Of a stretch of DNA of 64,000 nt, positions 43,150 through 52,637 are shown piece by piece. Position 1 is the stretch's first letter, and every line of letters starts with the position of its first letter. The notes beneath the pieces were generated by a model. It was not told the origin of the DNA and did no database searches. It saw only the letters and a list, made by a program, of their open reading frames with translations. Location: assembly GCA_020636275.1 (NCBI GenBank), contig JACJYD010000001.1, forward strand, positions 1,750,001-1,814,000, in the 5' to 3' direction. The DNA comes from Lewinellaceae bacterium. GTDB taxonomy: Bacteria; Bacteroidota; Bacteroidia; Chitinophagales; Saprospiraceae. The translations under genes and the position numbers were made by a program.

Positions 43150-44033
43150 AAAGACCTTCCCTCCTGTTTTTCCTGCCGATACTCCTGGCCCTCCAGTTTT
43201 CCGCCTGCAATCTGATCAACCCGGAGGAACAGATCCCGGCTTATATTTACGTCGAACCGTTTACCTTGAAAGCCAATCCGGACGTAGAAGTGGGAAGCCT
43301 GGATCAAAAGATCACGCATGTTTTTGCCTATGTAGGCAATGCCTATCTGGGTGTCTACACCCTTCCGGCGCTCATTCCCGTGTTGCAGGAAGGCGAACAG
43401 CCCCTTGCCCTGGATGCCGCGATCCGGGATAACGGCGTGTCGACTACCATCGCGATCTATCCCTTTTACGAGCGCTATGAGCAGTTGATCGACCTGCAAC
43501 CCGCCCAGGTCGATACGATAAAACCCGTCACCCGCTACCGATCGAATACCCATGTGTATTTCATCGAGGATTTTGAAGCGGGAATCCCTATTTTTTCGGA
43601 AGACCGGGACGGGAACGACCAGACTTTTATGGACGTGACCACCGATGAAGTATACGAAGGCAACCGGTCGGGGATTGTCCGGCTGGATTCCATCAACCCC
43701 ATTTTTGACGTAGGCACGGACCGCGCCGATCTGTACCCCTTGGTAGGTGGTGGGCGGATTTATCTGGAAGTGAATTACAAGACTGATATCGACCTGATAT
43801 TCGGGCTGGCTGAGATCGACAATGCCGGCAATGCCCTTAGTTATTACGAGTATGGATTGCTGGCCCGCGCTACCTGGAACAAGGTCTATTTCAACCTGAC
43901 GGAGTTGGTTTTATCGACCAACGCCGATGGCTACCAGGTCCTCCTCACGGGAGGTTTGCCTATTCAGAACGGGAAATTTGCCCTTTCCAAGGCGAATGTC
44001 TACCTGGACAATATCAAACTGATTTCCTTCTAG
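43146..44033 (+). CDS. Hypothetical lipoprotein coupled to the oxidoreductase
   Basis: 295 residues, GTG start at 43146 overlapping the previous stop (ATGTGA), so translation is coupled. Signal peptide with lipobox FSAC (Cys about 21). The C-terminal half (about 140-295; FIEDFEAGIPIF, then KTDIDLIFGLAE) looks like a beta jelly-roll, as in carbohydrate-binding modules, but I cannot name a family. The gene may act in the same surface-sugar pathway. Next comes the broken glycosylphosphotransferase. Confidence 0.8.
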   Translation: MKRPSLLFFLPILLALQFSACNLINPEEQIPAYIYVEPFTLKANPDVEVGSLDQKITHVFAYVGNAYLGVYTLPALIPVLQEGEQPLALDAAIRDNGVSTTIAIYPFYERYEQLIDLQPAQVDTIKPVTRYRSNTHVYFIEDFEAGIPIFSEDRDGNDQTFMDVTTDEVYEGNRSGIVRLDSINPIFDVGTDRADLYPLVGGGRIYLEVNYKTDIDLIFGLAEIDNAGNALSYYEYGLLARATWNKVYFNLTELVLSTNADGYQVLLTGGLPIQNGKFALSKANVYLDNIKLISF

Positions 44034-44083
44034 TACCCTTGCCCCGGAAGCCGATGAGTGCTGTTGACTAAAGGATATCCCCG

Positions 44084-45539
44084 ATGGTAAAAAAAGCATT
44101 GCCCAATCAACAACCCCCCGTCGTTCGCCGTCGCAGGCAATGGCATACCTGGCAATACCGGATCGCTGATTTTTTGACGGCCCTGATCGCCTGGGCCTGT
44201 TTCTTTATTTACCGGAAAAGCCTGGAAGGGGCTCCTATCAGCGCTTCGGTCCTGAGTGATTTGAATTTCTATTACGGCATATTGATCGTGCCGGCCGGCT
44301 GGTCCCTGTTCTATTCCCTTTTCGACAAATACGACGACATCTACCGGCTCTCCCGGATGGCCACCCTGGCCCGGACGCTTTTCCTCAGCTTTTTCGGAGT
44401 GATCTTTCTCTTTTTCGCCCTCATCCTGGACGATCTGGTACGCGATTACCGTACTTACTACAGCTCCTTTGCCGTGCTGTTCAGCCTGCACGCCGGCCTG
44501 ACCACGCTCGTGCGGATGATCCTGCTCACCCGCGCCAGCAGAAGGCTGAAGGCCGGCCTGATCACTTTCCGGACCCTGATCATCGGGGGCAACCAAAACG
44601 CTGTTGACCTCTACCAGGAGATCACGAGCCGAAAAAAAAGCCTGGGCTACCATTTTGTCGGGTATGTCGACCCGAATGAAGGCATGGCCAGTCCCCTTTC
44701 CACCTACCTTCCCCGCCTGGGCGATATCGGGCAGCTGGACAACCTGATCCGGATCAACAACGTGGAGGAGGTCATTATTGCCGTGGAGACTTCTGAGCAC
44801 AACCGGCTGCGGGAGATCCTCAATACCCTCTTCGATTTCGGAGAACAAATTCTGGTCAAGATCATTCCCGACATGTACGACATCATGCTGGGCTCCGTGA
44901 AAATGAACTCGGTATACGGCGCTGTGCTGATCGAGATCAAACAGGACCTCATGCCCAAGTGGCAGCAACTGATCAAACGCCTGATCGATATCGTCATTGC
45001 GCTGATCCTCCTTCTGTTGCTCAGTCCCTCTACGCCTACATCATGCTGCGGGTCCGGTTGTCCTCGAAGGGACCGGTCTTTTTCAGGCAGGAGCGGATCG
45101 GCCTCAACGGGAAACCCTTCCTGATCTACAAGTTCCGCTCCATGTACGTCAATGCCGAATTGGATGGTCCCCAGCTCTCTTCGACAACGATCCCGTTGCA
45201 CCCCCCCTGGTGGTGGTGATGCGGAAATGGCGGCTCGACGAGCTCCCCCAGTTCTGGAATGTACTGACGGGCGATATGTCGCTGGTTGGCCCGCGTCCGG
45301 AACGGAAGTTCTACATCGACCAGATCATGCGAGAGGCGCCCTACTACCGGCACCTGCTCAAGGTGCGGCCCGGCATCACTTCCTGGGGCAGGTCAAATAC
45401 GGCTACGCTTCCAATGTCAAGGGAGATGATCCAGCGGCTCAAATTCGACATCCTCTATATCGAGAACATGTCGTTGGCCCTGGATTTTAAGATCCTGTTT
45501 TACACCTTGCTGGTGTTGTTGCAAGGAAAAGGAAAATAA
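44084..45539 (+). pseudogene. Polyprenyl glycosylphosphotransferase, disrupted by frameshifts
   Basis: The gene should encode a ~480-residue initiating sugar transferase for exopolysaccharide (undecaprenyl-phosphate sugar phosphotransferase). The N-terminal part (44084 to about 45027) is intact: four to five membrane helices and a nucleotide-binding domain (TLIIGGNQNAVDLYQE). Then the frame changes: at about 45027 (LSP to LYAYIMLRV in another frame), at about 45180 (LSS to DNDP), at about 45393 (GITSWG to QVKYGYAS) and back at about 45422. The catalytic block FRQERIGL, KFRSM and VGPRPE is recognisable across frames. All sites are C or G runs, so sequencing error is a strong alternative. Confidence 0.85.
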
Positions 45540-45576
45540 TGAATGAGAAAGGCGCCATTGGCGCCTTTCTCATTCA
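45540..45576. terminator. Bidirectional terminator (17-bp stem)
   Basis: Left arm 45540-45556, loop ATT, right arm 45560-45576. It lies between the convergent transferase and ftsY genes and touches both stop codons. Confidence 0.9.
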
Positions 45577-45577
45577 A

Positions 45578-46534
45578 CTAATTCCTAAAGAGGGACTCTA
45601 CAAAGATCTTCTTATTAAAGACCTGTAATTTATCGATGGATTCTCCCACGCCGATGTATTTGATCGGAATTTTGAACTGATCGGAGATGCCGAGCACGAC
45701 ACCGCCTTTGGCGGTGCCATCGAGTTTGGTCAGGGCCAGGGCGGAGACCTCTGTGGCGGCGGTAAACTGCTTGGCCTGTTCGATGGCGTTTTGCCCGGTG
45801 GTGGCGTCGAGTACCAGCAGTACTTCGTGGGGAGCGCCGTTGAGGCTTTTATCGATCGAGCGTTTGATCTTGGTCAGCTCGTTCATGAGGTTGATCTTGG
45901 TATGCAGGCGGCCGGCTGTATCGACGATAGCCACATCGAGCTTGTTGTTGACGGCGTATTGCACGGTTTCGTAAGCTACGGCGGCGGGGTCAGTATTCAT
46001 GCCTTTGCTGTAAAAATGGCACCCCACCCGGTCGGCCCAGATCTTGAGCTGGTCGACAGCGGCAGCGCGGAAGGTGTCGCCGGCGCCGACCACGACCGAT
46101 TTTCCTTGTTGGCTGAACTGATAGGCCAGCTTTCCGATCGTCGTCGTTTTTCCCACCCCGTTGACGCCCACGACCATGATGATATAGGGAGAAGGGGTTT
46201 CCGGCAGCGAAAAATCTTCCAGGTCGGCCGTGTTGTTCTCGGCCAGGAGCTGCACGATCTCATCGCGTAGAATGGCGTTCAGTTCGTTGGTATTCAGATA
46301 TTTGTCGCGAGCAATACGGGCTTCGATCCGGTCGATGATCTTAACGGTGGTGTCCAACCCTACATCGGAGGAGATGAGGATCTGTTCAAGCTCATCAAGC
46401 ACCTCGTCATCCACTTTGGATTTGCCGGCTACGGCACGGGAGAGTTTATCAAAGAAATTGGTTTTGGTTTTTTCCAATCCCTTGTCGAGGTCGGCTTCAC
46501 GCTCCTTGGTGAAGAATTTTTTAAAAAGGCTCAT
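45578..46534 (-). CDS. ftsY: Signal recognition particle receptor FtsY
   Basis: 318 residues, GTPase that docks SRP-ribosome complexes on the membrane. G1 GVNGVGKTTTIGKLA, then VVVGAGDTFRAAAVDQL, G3 DTAGRLHTKINLMNEL, G4 TKLDGTAKGG and the closing GVGESIDKLQVF are all present. The N-terminal A domain is short, as in Bacteroidota, so membrane binding likely depends on the basic helix at the start. A separate gene from the rpm cluster upstream, from which a terminator divides it. Confidence 0.97.
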   Translation of the reverse strand: MSLFKKFFTKEREADLDKGLEKTKTNFFDKLSRAVAGKSKVDDEVLDELEQILISSDVGLDTTVKIIDRIEARIARDKYLNTNELNAILRDEIVQLLAENNTADLEDFSLPETPSPYIIMVVGVNGVGKTTTIGKLAYQFSQQGKSVVVGAGDTFRAAAVDQLKIWADRVGCHFYSKGMNTDPAAVAYETVQYAVNNKLDVAIVDTAGRLHTKINLMNELTKIKRSIDKSLNGAPHEVLLVLDATTGQNAIEQAKQFTAATEVSALALTKLDGTAKGGVVLGISDQFKIPIKYIGVGESIDKLQVFNKKIFVESLFRN

Positions 46535-46580
46535 ATACTATGATTAAAGGAAAGAGACTGCCGAAAGGCGCCCGTAAAAT

Positions 46581-46615
46581 TACAAAGGCACGGCGATATT
46601 CGCCGTGCCTTTGTA
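46581..46615 (-). terminator. Terminator of the tRNA-Arg/rpmB/rpmG/DUF4295 cluster
   Basis: A 15-bp perfect stem (46581-46595 with 46601-46615), 5-base loop; on the minus strand followed by AATTTTAC. Confidence 0.85.
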
Positions 46616-46666
46616 CAACAATTCCCAAGGGAATTGGCTGTATAGGGAGGTATGGTGGACAGCGTA

Positions 46667-46840
46667 TTATTTCTGTTCGAAAACCTCCTTCACTTTGTCC
46701 TTATGGACCATCATGACTTTGTAGGAGTATTTCCCCGTTTTGGGGTCTTTAACGCTTTTTACCACTTTCACATGATCACGTCCCGATCCTGCATTGGTGG
46801 AACGTTGTGCTACTTTTGCGTTTTTTGAAACCTTTGCCAT
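46667..46840 (-). CDS. DUF4295 family protein
   Basis: 57 residues: MAKVSKNAKVAQRSTNAGSG at the start, then a Lys-rich middle and the KYSYKVMMVHKDKVKEVF end. This small basic protein is found nearly only in Bacteroidota, always behind rpmB and rpmG, as here. Ribosome association is plausible from context and charge but not shown. About 50 bases separate it from rpmG. Too short for many gene finders. Confidence 0.93.
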   Translation of the reverse strand: MAKVSKNAKVAQRSTNAGSGRDHVKVVKSVKDPKTGKYSYKVMMVHKDKVKEVFEQK

Positions 46841-46891
46841 TACTTAAAAATTAAAATGATTGCGAAAATTGAGTAACCCACCAAAGATAGG

Positions 46892-47080
46892 TTATTTGAT
46901 CTCCCGATGCAAGGTCATGCGCTTCAGAATGGGGTTGTATTTTTTCAACTCCAGACGGTCCGGGGTATTTTTCCGGTTCTTCTGCGTGACATAGCGGGAG
47001 GTGCCCGGCATACCCGAGGTCTTGTGCTCGGTGCATTCCAGGATAATCTGCAAGCGGTTGCCTTTAGCCTTCTTTGCCAT
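46892..47080 (-). CDS. rpmG: 50S ribosomal protein L33
   Basis: 62 residues: MAKKAKGNRLQIILECTEHK, then KNRKNTPDRLELKKYNP. A single Cys is kept, so the zinc form (CxxC pairs) is absent. Position between rpmB and DUF4295 is the standard Bacteroidota order. Confidence 0.97.
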   Translation of the reverse strand: MAKKAKGNRLQIILECTEHKTSGMPGTSRYVTQKNRKNTPDRLELKKYNPILKRMTLHREIK

Positions 47081-47108
47081 TATTGGACCAATTTACTTTT
47101 TTCAAAAA

Positions 47109-47357
47109 TCAGATTTCCACTCCGATATCCACTCCTTTGCTCTTCAACTCGGTCAGGTAGGCATGGATACCTTTCTTGTTGATGGTCCGGAGTGCATGCA
47201 TCGAAATACGCAGGGTAACCCATTTATCCACTTCCGGAATGAAGAAACGCTTGCGCTGCAAATTCGGTTCAAAGCGGCGGCGCGTTTTGCGGTTGGAGTG
47301 CGATACGTTGTTCCCGTACATTGGGCGCTTTCCCGTTAACTGACAAACCTTCGACAT
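47109..47357 (-). CDS. rpmB: 50S ribosomal protein L28
   Basis: 82 residues: MSKVCQLTGKRPMYGNNVSH, then RKTRRRFEPNLQRKRFF. One Cys of the zinc-binding type remains (Cys5), consistent with the non-zinc form. First protein gene behind tRNA-Arg, probably in the same transcript. Confidence 0.97.
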   Translation of the reverse strand: MSKVCQLTGKRPMYGNNVSHSNRKTRRRFEPNLQRKRFFIPEVDKWVTLRISMHALRTINKKGIHAYLTELKSKGVDIGVEI

Positions 47358-47412
47358 CGTACGTTATTTTTCTCGATAATCAATACGGGCCTGCAATACA
47401 GGCCCTGTGTTT

Positions 47413-47488
47413 TGGTGACCTCGGAAGGACTCGAACCTTCAACCTTCTGATCCGTAGTCAGATGCTCTATCCATTAAGCTACGAGGCC
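47413..47488 (-). tRNA. tRNA-Arg (ACG anticodon)
   Basis: 76 bases including an encoded 3' CCA. The acceptor stem pairs GGCCTCG with CGAGGTC (one G-T pair); the anticodon stem CTGA/TCAG closes a 7-base loop C-T-ACG-G-A. The ACG anticodon is normally edited to ICG to read CGU/CGC/CGA. The T-arm GGTTCGAGTCC is normal. Confidence 0.96.
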
Positions 47489-47507
47489 CTTTTTTCAAAT
47501 GCGGAGG

Positions 47508-47540
47508 CAAAGATAAGGGTTCTACTTGTACTAGTAAAGC
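47508..47540 (-). promoter_or_regulatory. Promoter of tRNA-Arg and the rpm cluster
   Basis: On the minus strand TATCTTTG (47508-47515) is an exact -7 match, with a TTTAC-type -33 candidate at about 47534-47540, spacing about 18. The tRNA begins about 20 bases downstream. Confidence 0.7.
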
Positions 47541-47628
47541 CTTTTATGAAAAAATAGTTCCACAACTCTAAAATAATGAGGCAAATGGCCCTCCATCCGC
47601 CGCCCTGTTGAGCGGGAGTGCCCCGCCT

Positions 47629-49257
47629 TTAAAAAATGAGTATTTTAAAACTGATCGGACTGATCCCATTCTCCAGCACGACCCAGTACATACCAGCTTC
47701 CAGATTGGTCGTCGGCAGGCTGATCAGTTGATCGGAAAAAGCGACCGGCGTATGGGTGTATTGCTGCACCAGTTGCCCAAGATTGTTGAACAGGCGCACC
47801 GTTACGGGGGCCAGATCTCTCGATCCATACAGGATCTGCACCGGAACGCCCGAGGGCAGCGGATTGGGAAATACCCGGATCAGCCGCCGCCGGTCGGTAT
47901 ACTGCAAGGGGTCGGACAGGGGGATGGGCTGGTAAAAGCCATGCAGATACAGGATGCTCCGATACAGGTTCAACCGCCCCCCGCTCCCGGTGATCCCCTG
48001 AAAGGCTTGTAGGGAATCCACCCCTTCCAGGATGGCTTTTTTGATGAGCCGGGCCGTTTCGACGGGGTCCTCCCGCACCTGTTGGGCGAAAAAAGTATCC
48101 GGGATGGAATAGAGCAGGGCCACCGCGCCGGAGACATGAGGACAGGCTGCGGAGGTTCCGCCGAAACTCTCGTCGTAGCCTCCCGGAGGAGCGGTCGTAA
48201 ACGAGCCCTGGTCGGGCGAACCACCCGGGGCGCCCAGGTCGATCGATTCGGCGCCGAAAGCGGCGAACTGGTATTTCTCGTCATTCAGGTCGGCATTGGT
48301 CACGGCGATGAGGAACTCCGAAGCGCAGGAAGTGGGAATATCGCCTACCTCGTCCACATTCCAGTCCCCGTTTGCCGTAGCGGCCACGCTCAGCACCCCG
48401 GCGTGGCCCAGTGAGTCGAGGATGGCGTTGAGGGCGGGAAATTCGGAGCAGAAGACCTGGTCAAACCCCAGCGAAGCACTGGTTGCCACCACCATAGCGC
48501 CTTGTGCGCCACCGGTTTCGTTGTATTTTTTGCGAAACTTCCAGGCGTATTCATATCCTTCGATCATATCTCCGATCGTACGCACGACCATCGGGAGGAT
48601 ACGAACGTTCCAGTTGACGCCTGCCACCCCGGTTCCATTGTTTCCGCTGGCGCCAATGATGCCCAGCACGGAGGTGCCGTGCGGTTTGATGGGCAGGTTT
48701 TTCGAATCCGAATCAAAGTTCCAGCCCTGAATGTCGTCCGTCTTCCCGTTCATATCGTCGTCAAGGCCGGGCGTGCCCTGCATTTCGGCCTCATTGACCC
48801 AGAGGTTGCCGGACAGGTCGGGATGGTCCAGGTCGAAGCCGTCGTCCATCACCGCCACCACGATCGGATCCCCGAGGGCAGTATGGCCTCCGGTCGTAAA
48901 CGCCCAGGCTTCGGGAGCCTGGATCCGGGTCATGTTCCACTGGGATTCAAAATAGGGATCGTTGGGCTCCACGCTCCTGGGGGAAAGATAGAAGTTGGGC
49001 TGGATGGCCAGGAACCCGGGCAGGTGGCTCAGCTCCTCCAGGATCGCCGCTTTTCGCTCCCTCGGAAAGCGCAACAAATACGCACCTGCTTCGACCGACA
49101 GAGGCCTGACCGGAATGGCAGGATCCAATGCAGGGACGTCAGTCCCGGGAGACAGCATCAGGATCCATTCTCCTTCTTTTTGCAGGGGCGTGGAACCGGC
49201 TTGCCCCCAAAGCCAAAAGGTTCCAAGGGCGAACAGGCAGGTGAAAAGAATTTTCAT
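47629..49257 (-). CDS. S8 family serine peptidase with T9SS sorting domain
   Basis: 542 residues. Signal peptide about 1-20; an inhibitor-like propeptide (about 25-95). Catalytic triad motifs: Asp in VVAVMDDGFDLDHPD, His in KPHGTSVLGIIG and Ser in FGGTSAACPHVSG. The C-terminal ~80 residues are a type A T9SS sorting domain (VFPNPLPSGVPVQI to the end). It should be secreted through type IX secretion and degrade extracellular protein. The start follows a 38-base gap behind DUF1684, so it may be part of the same run of minus-strand genes. Confidence 0.95.
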   Translation of the reverse strand: MKILFTCLFALGTFWLWGQAGSTPLQKEGEWILMLSPGTDVPALDPAIPVRPLSVEAGAYLLRFPRERKAAILEELSHLPGFLAIQPNFYLSPRSVEPNDPYFESQWNMTRIQAPEAWAFTTGGHTALGDPIVVAVMDDGFDLDHPDLSGNLWVNEAEMQGTPGLDDDMNGKTDDIQGWNFDSDSKNLPIKPHGTSVLGIIGASGNNGTGVAGVNWNVRILPMVVRTIGDMIEGYEYAWKFRKKYNETGGAQGAMVVATSASLGFDQVFCSEFPALNAILDSLGHAGVLSVAATANGDWNVDEVGDIPTSCASEFLIAVTNADLNDEKYQFAAFGAESIDLGAPGGSPDQGSFTTAPPGGYDESFGGTSAACPHVSGAVALLYSIPDTFFAQQVREDPVETARLIKKAILEGVDSLQAFQGITGSGGRLNLYRSILYLHGFYQPIPLSDPLQYTDRRRLIRVFPNPLPSGVPVQILYGSRDLAPVTVRLFNNLGQLVQQYTHTPVAFSDQLISLPTTNLEAGMYWVVLENGISPISFKILIF

Positions 49258-49295
49258 GCAAATTCAAATTATTGTTGAAAGGGGGACCAACATTT

Positions 49296-49913
49296 CTAGT
49301 GACGTTTTTTAAACGTTTTTTCTCCTGCTTCAATTGCCACTTCCAGGCGGTTTACCGTCGGCGGAATGGGACAGTTGAATCCGTCCGAAAAGGCGCAGTA
49401 AGGATTGTACAGGAGGTTGAAATCCAGTACGATCTTACCATCCACAATATCTTCGGTGGACAGGTCGAGGTAGCGGCCGCCGCCATAGGTCGTTTCTCCG
49501 CAGCTGAGGTCTTTGAAAGGCAGGAAGAGGTGGTTTTTGTACATTTCTGCGGTCAGCATCAGGTTGCGATAGACGGCGAGTTGGAGGGTGTCTCCTCCCA
49601 GTGAAAAGCGCAGCCATCCATGCTGTACGAAAGTCTTGGTCCGCCCGCTGGAAGTAGGCATCTCAAAAGGTTCCGAATCCGGAGTAGGGATGAAGTCGGC
49701 TACGACCCGGTAAGCCGGATCGGGCGGGTAAAAATCTAAGTAAGCGGTGTCTTTGGCCTGCAGGGGCGCCCGCTCGCCCTGGATCAGATCCAGCGCGTAT
49801 TCTTTGCGGTATTCCAGTATCCGGGCCGTGTAATCGCTGCTCGCTTGCCCAAAAACGAACGAAGGGAAAAGGGCGGCTCCTCCCGGTAAAAACAGAAATA
49901 GAAATAGTCTCAT
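49296..49913 (-). CDS. DUF1684 domain protein, exported
   Basis: 205 residues. Signal peptide about 1-22. DUF1684 region: FLPFKDLSCGETTYGGGRY and DFNLLYNPYCAFSDGFNCP, the family's best marks with the Asn-Pro-Cys-Ala triplet. Function unknown; fold probably beta-rich. It begins 8 bases behind the beta-propeller gene at 49922-50821, so the two are likely one operon. Confidence 0.9.
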   Translation of the reverse strand: MRLFLFLFLPGGAALFPSFVFGQASSDYTARILEYRKEYALDLIQGERAPLQAKDTAYLDFYPPDPAYRVVADFIPTPDSEPFEMPTSSGRTKTFVQHGWLRFSLGGDTLQLAVYRNLMLTAEMYKNHLFLPFKDLSCGETTYGGGRYLDLSTEDIVDGKIVLDFNLLYNPYCAFSDGFNCPIPPTVNRLEVAIEAGEKTFKKRH

Positions 49914-49921
49914 AATGCGGT

Positions 49922-50821
49922 TTATTGTCCGACCAGCGCCAGTTTTCCGCCATCCGGACTCACGGCCAGGCGGGTGATGGATTTAATGTTATAGGTCCTC
50001 AGATCGGCTATTTCCACCCAGCCCTCATCGTTTTTTGTCCGGTCATACCGGTAGAGTTTACTGGCGTTCCCCATCAGAAAGGTCCCGTCGGGAAGGATGG
50101 CGAAATCCTCACTGCCATCGAGGGTGCCGGTGATCGTCTTGAATCCGAATTCGGGGTCTTTCAGGTCGAGTTCGCACAAGGTCCATTTGTTGGGAGCGTC
50201 TTTTTTTACAAAAGCCACCTTGTCGGTCGAGATCCGCTGAAAACAACGGCCTATATCGCTGGTGATCTTTTTGTACGACCCATCGGTCGTCTTGGCGATA
50301 AAAAGAAGGCTGGGATTGCTATCGATGTAAAGCAGGACATTCCGCTGGTTGATCCAGAGATAATAGCCGATATTCCGGATCGTAGGAAATACCGGAGCGC
50401 CTTTTTCGATCCGGTCTACGGGAAATTGCCACAGCCGCTGGGTCCGGTCGGCATCACTCTCCACCCGAACGGCGGAGAAGTAGAACGGATTGGGGGTCAG
50501 CATGGGCGAATATTCCGATTCTTTTGTCGCCGTAAGGCGCATCTTTGTGCCATTGGTCAAATTCAGGGCGTAAATATCCGTTTGAGAAGTATCTTTCAAC
50601 GTCCGTACTGTCAGGTATAGCTCCTCATTGGAAACCCAACTGGGCTGGTTGTTGTAGCCGATGGGGTTGAAGGCCGTCAGCATTTTGGGTTCACTGAGCC
50701 GTACCTTGGCCTCTTCGGTCTTGGTCAGCGTGAACAGATACACGTGACTGGTGTAGATCTGAGCGGAAAGCCGGAAAAGAGGGCCGATGGCCAGGAGGAG
50801 AAATAAACAAAACCGAATCAT
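49922..50821 (-). CDS. TolB-like beta-propeller protein, exported
   Basis: 299 residues, signal peptide about 1-20 (LSAQ). WD40/PD40-like blades: NEELYLTVRTLKDTSQTDI and ATKESEYSPMLTPN, then later blades ending SPDGGKLALVGQ. This is the usual look of TolB-type propellers used to bind partners; no catalytic residues are visible. Divergent from the PQQ-type dehydrogenase, with a ~95-base gap. Confidence 0.78.
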   Translation of the reverse strand: MIRFCLFLLLAIGPLFRLSAQIYTSHVYLFTLTKTEEAKVRLSEPKMLTAFNPIGYNNQPSWVSNEELYLTVRTLKDTSQTDIYALNLTNGTKMRLTATKESEYSPMLTPNPFYFSAVRVESDADRTQRLWQFPVDRIEKGAPVFPTIRNIGYYLWINQRNVLLYIDSNPSLLFIAKTTDGSYKKITSDIGRCFQRISTDKVAFVKKDAPNKWTLCELDLKDPEFGFKTITGTLDGSEDFAILPDGTFLMGNASKLYRYDRTKNDEGWVEIADLRTYNIKSITRLAVSPDGGKLALVGQ

Positions 50822-50915
50822 ATTGTGCTTTTATGGCAAATTGAAAAAGAACCTTAACTTACAAAGTACTGAGCAAAAGTGCGAAAAAATTGAACACTTT
50901 TTAAATGCATCCATT

Positions 50916-52556
50916 ATGAAAAAAGCTATCCTGCTATTTGCCGGATTCATGGGGCTGGCATCCTGTGCTTTCGCCCAACCCCAACTTTCCCTCGAATCGA
51001 TTGCCACCGGGCTGTATAAACCGCTCGCAATTACCCATGCCAACGACGCCCGTTTATTCATTACCCAGCAGAACGGACTTATCCGCATCCTGGACGAAAA
51101 TGGCGAATTGCTTCCCACTCCCTTCCTGAATATCCAGGACCGGGTCAATACTTCTGGAAATGAACGCGGCCTGCTCGGCCTGGCTTTTCACCCGGACTAT
51201 GGGGACAACGGCTATTTTTTCGTCAATTATACCGGATCGGGGGGCAATACCCGGGTTTCCCGGTTCAGCGTCGACCCTGTCGATCCGAACCAGGCCGACC
51301 CCAATAGCGAGGTCATCCTGCTCACCATCAACCAGCCTTTCAGCAACCACAACGGCGGAGGCCTTGCTTTCGGTCCCGATGGTTACCTCTACATTGGCAT
51401 GGGCGACGGCGGCTCGGCTAACGATCCGCAAAATAACGGTCAAACGCTTACCACCCTGTTGGGAAAAATGCTCCGCATCGATGTCGACAATCAGGACACC
51501 GGGCTTGCCTACGCCATTCCCCCCGACAATCCCTTTGCCGGACCCAACGATGGTATTCGCGATGAGATCTGGGCCATCGGTATGCGCAATCCCTGGCGTT
51601 TCAGCTTCGACCGCCTGACGGGCGACCTCTGGATCGGAGATGTGGGGCAAGGAGAATGGGAAGAGATCGATTTCCAGGCGGCCGGGAGCCCCGGCGGGAA
51701 CAACTACGGCTGGCATTGTTACGAAGGCAACCACTCCTTCAATACCACTGCTTGCGCCCCCATGGAGAATTATATCTTCCCCGTTTTTGACTATTCCCAT
51801 GCAGCCTCGGGCGGATGTTCCGTTACCGGTGGAGTGGTGTACAGGGGCTGCCGGTATCCCAATTTGTACGGACAGTACGTCTTTGCCGATTATTGCAACG
51901 GAAAATTCTGGTCGATCGAACCTGATGGTGCAAATGGATGGACCGTCCATTCGCTGTCGCAGTTCAGCGGGTTGCAATACACGTCTTTCGGAGAGGATTA
52001 CCAGGGTGAACTCTACGTGACGGGCCACGCCCAGGGGCGCATTTACCGGGTGGTGGAAACCTCCGGTCCGGTCTTTGAGACCCCGGTGATCCAGTGGAAT
52101 GACACGCTGTTATCGGTCCCTTCAGGCTACGCGTCTTACCAGTGGTATATTGATGGGGCGGCAATTCCCGGCGCCGCCGATTCGACGATCCTGCCGCTGC
52201 AAAGCGGATCCTACACGGTGGAGGTAAGCAGTGAGACCGGTTGTACAACCCTCTCGGAGCCGTACCTTTTGGTGATCCAGGGCCTGCAGGAGATCACCCC
52301 TGTTCCGGATTGGACCATCACGCCCAATCCATTCGCCCATACCTGGGAGTTTCGCCTGAATTTGGACGACGCAAGTCCTTGTTCCCTTGAGGTGTTCACT
52401 CTAAACGGCGAGCAGGTGTGGAGTCAGTCGTGGAAGGATATCCAGTCCCTCTCCCAGCCGATCGATGGAAATGACTGGCCGGCGGGCGTCTACTGGGTGC
52501 GGTTGTCCACCACCCAAGGCGCCTGGTTCAAGCGACTGGTAAAAATCAATAATTAA
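50916..52556 (+). CDS. PQQ-dependent sugar dehydrogenase-like protein with T9SS sorting domain
   Basis: 546 residues. Signal peptide about 1-21 (CAFAQ). A glucose/sorbosone dehydrogenase six-blade propeller (about 25-385): RGLLGLAFHPDYGDNGYFF, HNGGGLAFGPDGYLYIGMGD, MRNPWRFSFD and CSVTGGVVYRG. These carry the PQQ- and calcium-contacting positions of the soluble aldose dehydrogenase family; without a PQQ synthesis cluster in view the cofactor must come from elsewhere. An Ig-like linker follows, then a T9SS type A domain (ITPNPFAHTWEFRLNLDD to the end). Start at 50916 chosen for the signal peptide. Confidence 0.9.
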   Translation: MKKAILLFAGFMGLASCAFAQPQLSLESIATGLYKPLAITHANDARLFITQQNGLIRILDENGELLPTPFLNIQDRVNTSGNERGLLGLAFHPDYGDNGYFFVNYTGSGGNTRVSRFSVDPVDPNQADPNSEVILLTINQPFSNHNGGGLAFGPDGYLYIGMGDGGSANDPQNNGQTLTTLLGKMLRIDVDNQDTGLAYAIPPDNPFAGPNDGIRDEIWAIGMRNPWRFSFDRLTGDLWIGDVGQGEWEEIDFQAAGSPGGNNYGWHCYEGNHSFNTTACAPMENYIFPVFDYSHAASGGCSVTGGVVYRGCRYPNLYGQYVFADYCNGKFWSIEPDGANGWTVHSLSQFSGLQYTSFGEDYQGELYVTGHAQGRIYRVVETSGPVFETPVIQWNDTLLSVPSGYASYQWYIDGAAIPGAADSTILPLQSGSYTVEVSSETGCTTLSEPYLLVIQGLQEITPVPDWTITPNPFAHTWEFRLNLDDASPCSLEVFTLNGEQVWSQSWKDIQSLSQPIDGNDWPAGVYWVRLSTTQGAWFKRLVKINN

Positions 52557-52637
52557 CTCATTTTAATGTGACATAAGTAATTTAGGTTGCGTAGACACAT
52601 TTGAAATAGTTTGAGATGCATTTATCGCAACTTGAGT

